Shown piece by piece: positions 33,208 through 40,755 of a DNA stretch of 64,000 nucleotides. Each line of letters starts with the position of its first letter. Within the stretch, counting starts at the first letter, position 1. The position numbers and the translations under genes were made by a program. The notes below the pieces were generated by a model. That model was not told where the DNA came from and did no database searches. It worked only from the letters and a program-made list of their open reading frames with translations. This stretch comes from a virus. The stretch is from positions 84,329 through 148,328 of the IMG/VR virus record IMGVR_UViG_3300043446_003702. One strand, written 5' to 3'.

Positions 33208-34296
33208 ATGTTTGATGCAATCAAACCCCTGCTCGACAGCGGCCTAATTAACGAAGACGTTAGTAAAGAACTCAACGAAGCTTGGGAAGGAAAACTTAAC
33301 GAAGCCCGTGAACAGGTACGTGCAGAACTCAGAGAAGAGTTTGCACAACGCTACGAGCATGACAAAACAGTGATGGTAGAAGCCCTAGACAAGATGGTAA
33401 CAGAAGGTTTGGCCGCAGAAATTGCGCAAGTGGCTGCTGAAAAGCAAGCACTGGCGGAAGATCGCGTTCGTTTCCAAGGCAAGATGAAAGAGTCAGCTAC
33501 AAAGTTCAACAACTTTATGGTTTCTAAACTTGCAGAAGAAATTGGCGAACTGCGCAAAGACCGCAAGATGCATACCGAAGGAGTGTCAAAACTTGAAAAC
33601 TTCGTGGTGCAGGCATTGGCACGTGAAATCACAGAATTCGCCAAAGACAAACGTGATGTCGTAGAGACAAAAGTGCGTCTGGTACGTGAAGCCCGTGGCA
33701 AACTTGAAGCATTGAAGAGCCGTTTCGTAAAAGAATCAGCTGAGAAAATGAGTCAAGCTGTTAGTCGTCATCTCAAGGCTGAGTTGAATCAGTTACAAGA
33801 AGACATCAAAATTGCTCGTGAGAACAATTTTGGTCGCAGAATCTTCGAAGCGTATGCAGCAGAGTTCGGTGCTACCCATCTCAATGAGAAGGCAGAAGTC
33901 CGTAAACTGTATGATGTTATTGCTGAGAAAGATCAAAAATTGCGTAAAGCAATTGAACTCACCCAACACGCCAAAGTGGTGGTGGAGTCCAAAGAACGTG
34001 AACTGCGTATGATCCGAGAATCCAATGAGCGCGAAAGTACTCTGGATGAATTGCTGCGTCCCTTGAACCGGGAAAAGCAAGAAGTCATGCGTAATTTACT
34101 CGAAAGCGTTCAAACACCACGTTTGAAGTCAGCTTTTGAAAAGTATCTACCAGCAGTGTTGGAAGATAGATCTGTGAAAGCCCGTAAAGTAATTGCAGAA
34201 TCTGTTACCGCAGTAACTGGTGATAAAAATACTGTACCCACGGTGTCGGAAGATCGCAGCAACGTGATTGACCTCAAGCGCCTGGCAGGTCTTTAA
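33208..34296 (+). CDS. 22: Prohead scaffold core protein gp22
   Basis: A protein of 362 residues, nearly all helix and coiled coil, rich in Glu, Lys and Arg (LNEAREQVRAELREEFAQR, MVEALDKMVTEGLAAEIAQ). T4 gp22 is 269 residues. It forms the internal scaffold around which gp23 assembles and is destroyed by gp21. The AAGGAG ribosome binding site overlaps the gp21 stop, coupling the two. The C-terminal NVIDLKRLAGL is typical of gp22 ends. Confidence 0.92.
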   Translation: MFDAIKPLLDSGLINEDVSKELNEAWEGKLNEAREQVRAELREEFAQRYEHDKTVMVEALDKMVTEGLAAEIAQVAAEKQALAEDRVRFQGKMKESATKFNNFMVSKLAEEIGELRKDRKMHTEGVSKLENFVVQALAREITEFAKDKRDVVETKVRLVREARGKLEALKSRFVKESAEKMSQAVSRHLKAELNQLQEDIKIARENNFGRRIFEAYAAEFGATHLNEKAEVRKLYDVIAEKDQKLRKAIELTQHAKVVVESKERELRMIRESNERESTLDELLRPLNREKQEVMRNLLESVQTPRLKSAFEKYLPAVLEDRSVKARKVIAESVTAVTGDKNTVPTVSEDRSNVIDLKRLAGL

Positions 34297-34315
34297 TCTT
34301 AACAAGGAGACTTAA

Positions 34316-35512
34316 ATGTCACAAGAACTATTAGAAAGTCGTTGGGGCGAAACCAAAGAGGCACTGTTAGAAGGTCTTAATGGAACCAAACGCAATAGCA
34401 TGAATGTAATCCTCGAGAATACACGTCGCTATTTGAAAGAGAATGCAAGTGCAGGTTCTACTGCGTCTGGCAACATTGCCACACTTAACCGTGTGATTCT
34501 GCCAGTGATCCGTCGTGTGATGCCCACCGTTATTGCTAACGAGTTGGTTGGCGTTCAGCCTATGACTGGTCCAGTTGGTCAAATTCACACCTTGCGTGTG
34601 CGTTATGCCAACTCATTGACAGACAATTCAGCAGCCGCTACCAGCGTGAGTGCTGGTGAAGAAGCATTGAGCCCATTTAAAATTGCTCAAGCATATTCAA
34701 CTGTGCCTGCAGGTACAAACACAGCTACTAACTATACTGGTAACAACACAGCTACCATGGAAGGTACTGGCGGTAAGCAAATTTCCGTTCAGATCTTGAA
34801 ACAAGCCGTTGAAGCTCGCACACGTAAGTTGCAAGCTCGCTGGACATTTGAATCTGCTCAAGACGCACAAGCCATGCACGGTATTGACGTTGAAGCAGAA
34901 ATCATGGCAGCATTGGCTCAAGAGATCACTGCTGAAATTGACCAAGAAATCTTGTTGTCATTGCGCTCATTGGCTGCCACTGAGTTCACATACAACCAAG
35001 CAACTGTTTCTGGTACAGCAACATTCGTTGGTGACGAACACGCCGCATTGGCAGTGTTGGTCAACCGTGTTGCTAACTTGATTGCTCAACGCACACGTCG
35101 TGGCGCTGGTAACTACGCTGTGGTTTCCTCTGCTGCTTTGACTGTGTTGCAAAGTGCAACAACCAGTGCATTTGCACGTACCACAGAAGGTACCTTTGAA
35201 GCACCCACAAACACCAAGTTTGTTGGTACATTGAACGGCTCTATGCGTGTGTTCGTTGACAGCTATGCTGCTGACACACAATCAGTATTGGTCGGTTACA
35301 AAGGTTCTTCAGAAGCTGACGCACCAGCATTCTACTGCCCATACATTCCCTTGATGAGCAGTGGTGTTGTGCTTGATCCAACAACCTTTGAACCAGTGGT
35401 GTCATTCATGACACGCTATGGTTACATTGAGTTGACCAACACTGCCAGCAGCTTCGGCAACGCTGGTGACTATGTTGGTGAGATCGCAGTTTCCAACTTG
35501 TCATTCTCCTAA
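34316..35512 (+). CDS. 23: Major capsid protein gp23
   Basis: A protein of 398 residues with AAGGAGA before the ATG. HK97-fold T4-type features: LNRVILPVIRRVMPTVIANELVGVQPMTGP (helix and loop near 57-86), ARTRKLQARWTFESAQD, and C-terminal MTRYGYIELTNTASSFGNAGDY. It is shorter than T4 gp23 (521), as in other aquatic T4-like phages. Possible gp21 cleavage sites near the N-terminus are LLE-G (17-20) and LKE-N (40-43). It is followed directly by a strong terminator, consistent with a highly expressed gene. Confidence 0.97.
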   Translation: MSQELLESRWGETKEALLEGLNGTKRNSMNVILENTRRYLKENASAGSTASGNIATLNRVILPVIRRVMPTVIANELVGVQPMTGPVGQIHTLRVRYANSLTDNSAAATSVSAGEEALSPFKIAQAYSTVPAGTNTATNYTGNNTATMEGTGGKQISVQILKQAVEARTRKLQARWTFESAQDAQAMHGIDVEAEIMAALAQEITAEIDQEILLSLRSLAATEFTYNQATVSGTATFVGDEHAALAVLVNRVANLIAQRTRRGAGNYAVVSSAALTVLQSATTSAFARTTEGTFEAPTNTKFVGTLNGSMRVFVDSYAADTQSVLVGYKGSSEADAPAFYCPYIPLMSSGVVLDPTTFEPVVSFMTRYGYIELTNTASSFGNAGDYVGEIAVSNLSFS

Positions 35513-35544
35513 TCAGAGAACAACTACCCAGGGATGGGAAGTTC

Positions 35545-35570
35545 AAAAAACCCGCTGAGGCGGGTTTTTT
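35545..35570 (+). terminator. Rho-independent terminator after gp23
   Basis: AAAAAACCCGC (35545-35555), loop TGAG, then GCGGGTTTTTT (35560-35570): a GC-rich 5-bp core extended by A-T pairs and a run of six T. It lies 33 bases after the capsid stop and ends the head transcript. The flanking A run makes it work on both strands. Confidence 0.93.
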
Positions 35571-35587
35571 GTTGGCTAAGTATTGCC

Positions 35588-36448
35588 ATGAGCAGATGGA
35601 ACAATTTTTATAAAAACATTCGAGACCCCAGCTGGCCAGATTGTGCTAACGAACATGAGTTTACGACCCTACCTAAACATATACAGCATGAAATTCTAAA
35701 TAATTTTGGTGGCAGAGAATATGTTTACCTAACAACACAAGATCTATATCATTTGCCACTGAAATTGCCTGCTGATGATCTAGCCAGCAATGTTGATTAT
35801 GATTTGGAATTTTTAGTGGCCAACGATTTTGTTGTATATTACAATCACTCTATAGAAGGCGGTGGAATTGATATAGGGCAAAATTTTCCTAGAATTATTC
35901 GTTGCCTGTACCCTGACAGAATTTTTGAACACGGTATGGAATGGGCAGCCGGGCACGGTGCCATTGGTTTTAGATTGTTGGCAGATGGTATTTGTAAAAC
36001 CATGAACCTAGTAGAAAGCAACCAGTATGCAATAGATGCATGCAAAAAAACCATCAGCAACATGCCAGCAAGATTTCAAGGCACAGTTTCAGTATCTCAC
36101 ACAGACACACTGAAAACACTAGACAACAAATTACAATTTGATTTAATTGTAGCCAATCCACCAACGTTTAAAACTCATCTATATAATATCACCAATTTTG
36201 AACATGGCTCTATGCATGATTGGCATAGAATAAGTGTTGACAAAGACTGGCAAGCACATCAAGATTTTTTTTCTAATGTAAAAAAACACCTGTCGGCCAA
36301 TGGTGTAATCTTGTTACAAGAACAAAAATTTGGATCCAGTGTGTTTGAGTTTGAAAAATTTATTGTTGACAGCGGATTAAAAGTTGTGTCAGCTTTTTTT
36401 GAAAAATTCAATCAGTACACTTGGTATTTGGAATTAACTCACAAATAA
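35588..36448 (+). CDS. SAM-dependent methyltransferase with NPPT motif
   Basis: The ATG at 35588 (286 residues) is preferred over an ATG at 35534 that would place coding sequence through the terminator. The motif I region is EHGMEWAAGHGAIGFRLLADG (114-134), Glu143 follows strand 2, and motif IV is IVANPPTF (187-194). The NPP(Y/T) motif marks methyltransferases acting on planar amide or amino nitrogens, such as PrmC-type glutamine or adenine-N6 enzymes. The target is unknown; it could be a virion protein, since it lies just after gp23, or host RNA or protein. The DNA looks more AT-rich than gp23, suggesting separate acquisition. Confidence 0.8.
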   Translation: MSRWNNFYKNIRDPSWPDCANEHEFTTLPKHIQHEILNNFGGREYVYLTTQDLYHLPLKLPADDLASNVDYDLEFLVANDFVVYYNHSIEGGGIDIGQNFPRIIRCLYPDRIFEHGMEWAAGHGAIGFRLLADGICKTMNLVESNQYAIDACKKTISNMPARFQGTVSVSHTDTLKTLDNKLQFDLIVANPPTFKTHLYNITNFEHGSMHDWHRISVDKDWQAHQDFFSNVKKHLSANGVILLQEQKFGSSVFEFEKFIVDSGLKVVSAFFEKFNQYTWYLELTHK

Positions 36449-36449
36449 C

Positions 36450-37622
36450 CTAAACTTTGAACCAGCTGAGATACTGTTCTATTTTCTTTGTGACAGACGC
36501 CCAGTCACCCATCGACGGTTGTCGGAATATTCTCACAGTGGGATACCATGGACTTGAATCACGGTCCAACAACCAACGCCAATCAGTGGCAAACCACTGC
36601 AACATCAACCAAGTGGGTCTGCCCATGGCACCAGCCAGATGTGTGATGGCAGTGTCCACTGAGATCACCACATCCAAGCAATTGATCAAGGCTGCTGTGT
36701 CTGCAAAACTTTGAATGGTGCCAGGATAGCGTGTTACTCCTGCTGCTGCCAGTGCTTCATCTTCCTCGCCCGCAACGTCTACTTGCAGGTTGATCCACTC
36801 ATATTGTGGGTTGCGTCGTATGAGATCCAGCATGATCTCAAAAGGCACACCTTTGTGACGATTCAACCAGGCATCTCTGCGACCGGACCATGAAAAGCCA
36901 ACTCGCATGCGTGTTTTTGGACCCAGTCGCTTAAGCCAAGCAGAGGATTTGTCATGATCGGGTGATATGTACTGCACTGTTTTAGGCAAGTTATCTAGGG
37001 TCACACCCAACACACCGGGTAAACTCATGATGGGAATCCAGTAGTCAAATTCAGGAGGTTCATCGGTGTAGGTGCCTATCCATGATATGACCTGGCTGGT
37101 GGCCAGCATGGGAATCAAACCCAGGGTGGTTTGGAACAGTACTCGTGCGCCTGCAGCATGAAGATTGCCCAAAAATCTGCAGAACTGTATGTTGTCACCA
37201 TGACCCTGTTCACCTACCACCAGTATGGTTTTGCCTTTGAGATCCTCACCACTCCAGCGTGGTTGGCGGTGCTGAGGTTCTGTACCGGCTAGATGTTCAT
37301 ACTGCCAACGTGCTTCGTATGCTGGCCAACCACGAACATAGTCACCCATGATTAGATGGCTTACGGCCAGATTAAATCGAGCAGTGGCATTGTTGGGATC
37401 CAGTATGATGGCATGTTCCAAAAATGGTATACCACGTCGGGGTTGCCCACACTCACGTAACACATTGCCATAATTATTGAAAGCAGCAGCTGAGTCTGGG
37501 TCGTGGCACATGGCCAGCATGTAGCATTTGAGTGCTTGATCTGGACGATTTTCTCCGCGCAGTCGATTGCCTTCCTCAATGAGTCGAGCAGGATCTGTGA
37601 TTATTTCGTTTGTGGATTCCAT
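36450..37622 (-). CDS. TPR-containing glycosyltransferase (GT-B, GT9/GT41-like)
   Basis: From ATG 37622 the protein has 390 residues; ATG 37628 adds two, and an upstream GTG five more. Residues 5-115 are three TPR units (ALKCYMLAMCHDPDSAAAFNNYG, GIPFLEHAIILDPNNATARFN). Residues 140-390 are a GT-B catalytic half: GEQGHGDNIQFCRFL, RVGFSWSGRR, HKGVPFE, then ISVDTAITHLAGAMGRPTWLML and DWRWLLDRDSSPWYP, matching TPR plus ADP-heptose/O-GlcNAc-transferase-like proteins. No signal peptide. It probably adds a sugar to a phage or host protein; the substrate is unknown. It lies convergently to the methyltransferase with one base between the stops. Confidence 0.84.
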   Translation of the reverse strand: MESTNEIITDPARLIEEGNRLRGENRPDQALKCYMLAMCHDPDSAAAFNNYGNVLRECGQPRRGIPFLEHAIILDPNNATARFNLAVSHLIMGDYVRGWPAYEARWQYEHLAGTEPQHRQPRWSGEDLKGKTILVVGEQGHGDNIQFCRFLGNLHAAGARVLFQTTLGLIPMLATSQVISWIGTYTDEPPEFDYWIPIMSLPGVLGVTLDNLPKTVQYISPDHDKSSAWLKRLGPKTRMRVGFSWSGRRDAWLNRHKGVPFEIMLDLIRRNPQYEWINLQVDVAGEEDEALAAAGVTRYPGTIQSFADTAALINCLDVVISVDTAITHLAGAMGRPTWLMLQWFATDWRWLLDRDSSPWYPTVRIFRQPSMGDWASVTKKIEQYLSWFKV

Positions 37623-37669
37623 GGACATATTTACAGTATACACTCAGTAGTTAAAGATTTCAACCTCTT

Positions 37670-37738
37670 CATAAATATTTGTGACGCAATTCGGCGTCTT
37701 ATGCAGTGCTAACCCTCTGCGTAGCGGCTAGAACCCGC
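37670..37738 (+). promoter_or_regulatory. Late promoter variant (CATAAATA) and leader with three hairpins
   Basis: CATAAATA (37670-37677) has one mismatch to the late consensus. The 82-base leader that follows contains three successive hairpins: GACGC/GCGTC (37683-37687 with 37694-37698), GCAG/CTGC (37703-37706 with 37717-37720, extended by a wobble pair) and GCGG/CCGC (37724-37727 with 37735-37738). TAAGGAG and ATG 37766 follow. This is the most structured leader in the window and may stabilise an abundant late mRNA. Confidence 0.5.
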
Positions 37739-37765
37739 ATTGGGCTTCTTTAAGGAGAAATCAAA

Positions 37766-38596
37766 ATGGGAAGAGCTCTCAAAATTGCAAAATACGGCAC
37801 CGCTCAAGGTGTAACATATCCAACGTCAACTTCAGTTAACCAACCTGCAGCCGCAGTCAATGTTGATGTTGGTTATCCCAACTTTGGATCTTTAACTGAT
37901 CCAGTATACAACGCACCTGTACAAACTCTTGATGCTGCACAATATCTTGGTGTTGTTGGTGGCAGTCCTGCCAGCAGTGTTGCAACTGCTACCAATCCGC
38001 AGATTGCCGCAGTAGTGAACATTGCATTGCAAGACGGTACCAGCACCACTGCTGGCGCCGGTCGCATCATCCGTCAAAAAGGTGCACACAAATTCTTGGT
38101 GGCTTACACAGCCAGCACCACAGCTGACGGTAGTTTTATTGTGGGACAAGCATATCAAATTGCTGTAGTGGGCACCACTGACTGGGCTGCTGCTGGCGCC
38201 AAAGGGAGTCCAGTGGCCGCTGGTGACATTTTTACTGCAACCAGCGTGGGCGGAGCAGGCACAGGTGAAGCATACCCAGTGGACATCTGTGTGTTGAGCA
38301 ACACTGCAACACCAGCTGCTGGTTACATGAGTATTGCTTACAGCACTGGTGACAGTTCAGCTGTTTACGCCAGCTACATCACCAACAAGTGGGTGCGTGA
38401 CTGGAATGGCATGACCTATGGTAACTATGCTGATACCAACTATGGTACTAACACTCAAAGCAGTGAAAACTACTATGCTGCCAACTTCTTCACAGACGAA
38501 GGCACAGTTACATGGAGTGGTGCAGAAATTGTCAACAGTGCTTATGCACAAAACGGCACAGTGCAATTGGCTCAAATTGCCAGCGTTACTTCTTAA
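37766..38596 (+). CDS. Abundant virion protein, possible capsid decoration or tail protein
   Basis: A protein of 276 residues with AAGGAG before the ATG. N-terminal MGRALKIAKYGTAQGV is basic. Residues 127-170 hold the beta motif GQAYQIAVVGTTDW followed by GDIFTATSVGGAGTGEAY, a widespread phage adhesion/decoration repeat. The C-terminal part is aromatic and beta-rich (KWVRDWNGMTYGNYADTNYG). No signal or membrane segment. The strong ribosome binding site, structured leader and compact beta make-up suggest a high-copy virion component. No T4 counterpart recognised. Confidence 0.76.
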   Translation: MGRALKIAKYGTAQGVTYPTSTSVNQPAAAVNVDVGYPNFGSLTDPVYNAPVQTLDAAQYLGVVGGSPASSVATATNPQIAAVVNIALQDGTSTTAGAGRIIRQKGAHKFLVAYTASTTADGSFIVGQAYQIAVVGTTDWAAAGAKGSPVAAGDIFTATSVGGAGTGEAYPVDICVLSNTATPAAGYMSIAYSTGDSSAVYASYITNKWVRDWNGMTYGNYADTNYGTNTQSSENYYAANFFTDEGTVTWSGAEIVNSAYAQNGTVQLAQIASVTS

Positions 38597-38613
38597 TTTG
38601 TAAAGTGTTAGAG

Positions 38614-38638
38614 TCCTCCCAGCTACATACTGGGAGGA
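38614..38638 (+). promoter_or_regulatory. Hairpin that terminates and/or hides a ribosome binding site
   Basis: TCCTCCCAG (38614-38622) pairs over nine bases with CTGGGAGGA (38630-38638), loop CTACATA. ATTTCTT follows. The 3' arm contains GGGAGG, the only ribosome binding site for the ATG at 38645, so folding would block translation of the next gene. It could also act as a weak terminator after the decoration gene. Confidence 0.6.
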
Positions 38639-38644
38639 TTTCTT

Positions 38645-39232
38645 ATGAGTGCAGCATTTGTTTTGGGCAACGGCGTTAGCCGTTTGAGTGTTGATTTATC
38701 TGTGTTGAAACAGCGTGGGCGTGTGTACGGGTGCAACGCCTTGTACCGAGAATTTGCGCCAGATGTGTTGGTCAGTACCGACAAGGGCATAGCACATGCC
38801 ATACAACACACTGGATATGCACAACAGCATGTAATGTACACACGCAAACCTTTACCAGGGCTGGGTGCAAGATCAGTGCCGCAAAACTACTACGGATTCA
38901 GTTCAGGACCCATAGCAGTGGGCTTGGCAGCCCTGGATCAACATCTAGCAGTGTATCTCATAGGATTTGACATGGGGCCCACTGCTACCAATCGTTTCAA
39001 CAATGTGTATGCTGACACAGAATTTTATAAAAAAAGCTCGTCCAATCCCACGTTTACTGGCAACTGGGTGCGGCAACTAGTCACAATAGCCCGGGATTTC
39101 CCTACAACCAGTTTTCATCGAGTTGTTGGTGAATCAACAGCACAAATACAAGAGTTGCAGGGTATAAAAAACATGCAGCACATGGCCATGGCTGACTTCT
39201 TAGACCGTATAAATAACGTAAAGGATTTCTAA
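38645..39232 (+). CDS. DUF115/Cst-like glycosyltransferase-fold protein
   Basis: A protein of 195 residues. N-terminal AFVLGNGVSRLSVDLSVL, then GRVYGCNALYREFAPDVLVSTD, GFSSGPIAVGLAALDQ and VYLIGFDMGP. This is the nucleotide-binding LGNGxS and YGCN pattern of the DUF115/sialyltransferase-like group (motility-accessory and CMP-sugar-type enzymes). Phage versions are common and poorly studied. Its place among structural and glycosylation-like genes suggests a role in modifying virion or host glycans (inference). Translation may be limited by the upstream hairpin. The 3' end contains a late promoter for the following fibre gene. Confidence 0.72.
   Translation: MSAAFVLGNGVSRLSVDLSVLKQRGRVYGCNALYREFAPDVLVSTDKGIAHAIQHTGYAQQHVMYTRKPLPGLGARSVPQNYYGFSSGPIAVGLAALDQHLAVYLIGFDMGPTATNRFNNVYADTEFYKKSSSNPTFTGNWVRQLVTIARDFPTTSFHRVVGESTAQIQELQGIKNMQHMAMADFLDRINNVKDF
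39208..39215 (+). promoter_or_regulatory. Late promoter TATAAATA for the fibre gene cluster
   Basis: Perfect late consensus inside the last codons of the DUF115-like gene (the -R-I-N-N- region), ending 17 bases before the ATG at 39233. AAAGGA lies between box and ATG as a ribosome binding site. Confidence 0.68.
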
Positions 39233-40705
39233 ATGAGTTCAGTCAAGCGTGTCAGTGGTGATTACACAATTGAAAGCGTCAATGCCACAGACGTTGTCAA
39301 CATAAATTCGCCCTTTGTCAATATCAACGGCAATCTCACTGTGAGTGGCAATGCTGTGCTGGTGGGCAACATCAATGCTGACAAGATTTTCAATGGCACA
39401 ACCAGCGTGGAAATCCCTGTAGCCAGCGGCAATGCCAATGTCACTGTGGGCGGTACATCCAATGTGGCAGTGTTTGCCACAACAGGTGTTTTTATAACTG
39501 GATTGGCCAGTGTCACTGGTAACGTACAAGGCGGCAACTTGCGCACTGCAGGGCTGATCTCTGCAACCGGCGCAGTAACTGGCAGCAATCTCAGTGCCAC
39601 TGGCAACATCATTGTCACACGAACCAGCAGCGCAACCAGTAATCCAATAATTCGATTCAATGACGCCAACACTGCTGTGACCACACTGGGTGCCAATATA
39701 GGTGGTGTTGAGTGGTTTACAAACGACAGTACCGGCGCAGGAGCCAGAGTAACAGCAAGAATTCGAGCAGTGTACGAAGATACCAACGGTAATGCCAACA
39801 TAGAGATTCAAACCGGCAGCACTGCCACACCCACTACAAGAATCACAGTGATTGGCAGTTCGGGCAACGTTGGCATTGCAAACTCAGCACCACTAGACAC
39901 ATTGGCTGTCACAGGTACCACATACATCAGTGGCAATGTGACCAGCGCAGCCAACATATCGGGTGCAAACTTGATCACAGGTGGCTTGGCCACTGTGACC
40001 GGCAACATTACCGGAGGCAATGTTCTCACTGCTGGTGTCATGAGCAGCACAGGCGATATCACTGGGGGCAACATCATTAGCCTAGGGGCTGTCAGCGCAG
40101 GTTCAGCAGGCATTACAGCCACAGGCAACGTGAGAGGCGGCAACGTCAACAGTGACAACTTGATTTCAGCAACCGGGAATGTCACTGGTGCCAACGTCAT
40201 TGCTGTGCAGAATATCAGCACCACAGGCAATGTGATCACTGCCAATATAAATGTCACTGGCAACAGCTACGGCAACGGTATTGGTGTAGAAAACATTGTA
40301 TGGCAACCCACCACAGTGGCATTCAACAGCTCAGTACAAGCCAATGTGGGTGTGTTGGGATTCTTGGCTCTGGCAGGTTATAGTTACAAATACGAAGCAT
40401 ATTTGCCTATATTGCCCGATGGTGGTACAACCACTGGATTCAGCACATACTTTGATGCAGGTACCTGTTACTACACTGTAGAAGCACAAACCACACAAAC
40501 AGCCGCATTTTCCACCAGTACCAGCAATGTGTCAGGTACAGCAGCGGCTACCCAGGTCATGACTGGAACCACGCCCAGAACCGTGAGAATTCAAGGCACA
40601 ATCTACAGTGCAGGTAACGCCAACTTGGCCATACAAGCACAGACCAGCGCAGCCAATATCAATATTCAATCAGGCGCCTATCTAACCTACACCAGAATCA
40701 GCTAA
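39233..40705 (+). CDS. Repetitive tail fibre/appendage protein 1
   Basis: A protein of 490 residues. Residues 20-360 are built from imperfect units of the type S-A-T-G-N-I-T-G-G-N-L-x-T-x-G, rich in Gly, Asn, Thr, Ala and Ser, expected to make a long beta-solenoid or triple-stranded fibre shaft. Residues 95-205 are a non-repeat island (FNDANTAVTTLGANIGGVEWF and so on). The C-terminal 130 residues are a more ordinary beta domain (WQPTTVAFNSSVQANVGVLG, then GTIYSAGNANLAIQAQ), probably the tip or attachment domain. It overlaps no neighbour; the start follows the upstream stop (TAAATG). Confidence 0.8.
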   Translation: MSSVKRVSGDYTIESVNATDVVNINSPFVNINGNLTVSGNAVLVGNINADKIFNGTTSVEIPVASGNANVTVGGTSNVAVFATTGVFITGLASVTGNVQGGNLRTAGLISATGAVTGSNLSATGNIIVTRTSSATSNPIIRFNDANTAVTTLGANIGGVEWFTNDSTGAGARVTARIRAVYEDTNGNANIEIQTGSTATPTTRITVIGSSGNVGIANSAPLDTLAVTGTTYISGNVTSAANISGANLITGGLATVTGNITGGNVLTAGVMSSTGDITGGNIISLGAVSAGSAGITATGNVRGGNVNSDNLISATGNVTGANVIAVQNISTTGNVITANINVTGNSYGNGIGVENIVWQPTTVAFNSSVQANVGVLGFLALAGYSYKYEAYLPILPDGGTTTGFSTYFDAGTCYYTVEAQTTQTAAFSTSTSNVSGTAAATQVMTGTTPRTVRIQGTIYSAGNANLAIQAQTSAANINIQSGAYLTYTRIS

Positions 40706-40755
40706 AACTGCAAACAAGTCCTTTTGGTAAATACACCAGAGGACATTGTAGATCT

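Noticed and set aside
35534-35587. Upstream ATG extending the methyltransferase by 18 residues
   Set aside because: The extension would be translated through the gp23 terminator hairpin; ATG 35588 gives the natural N-terminus.
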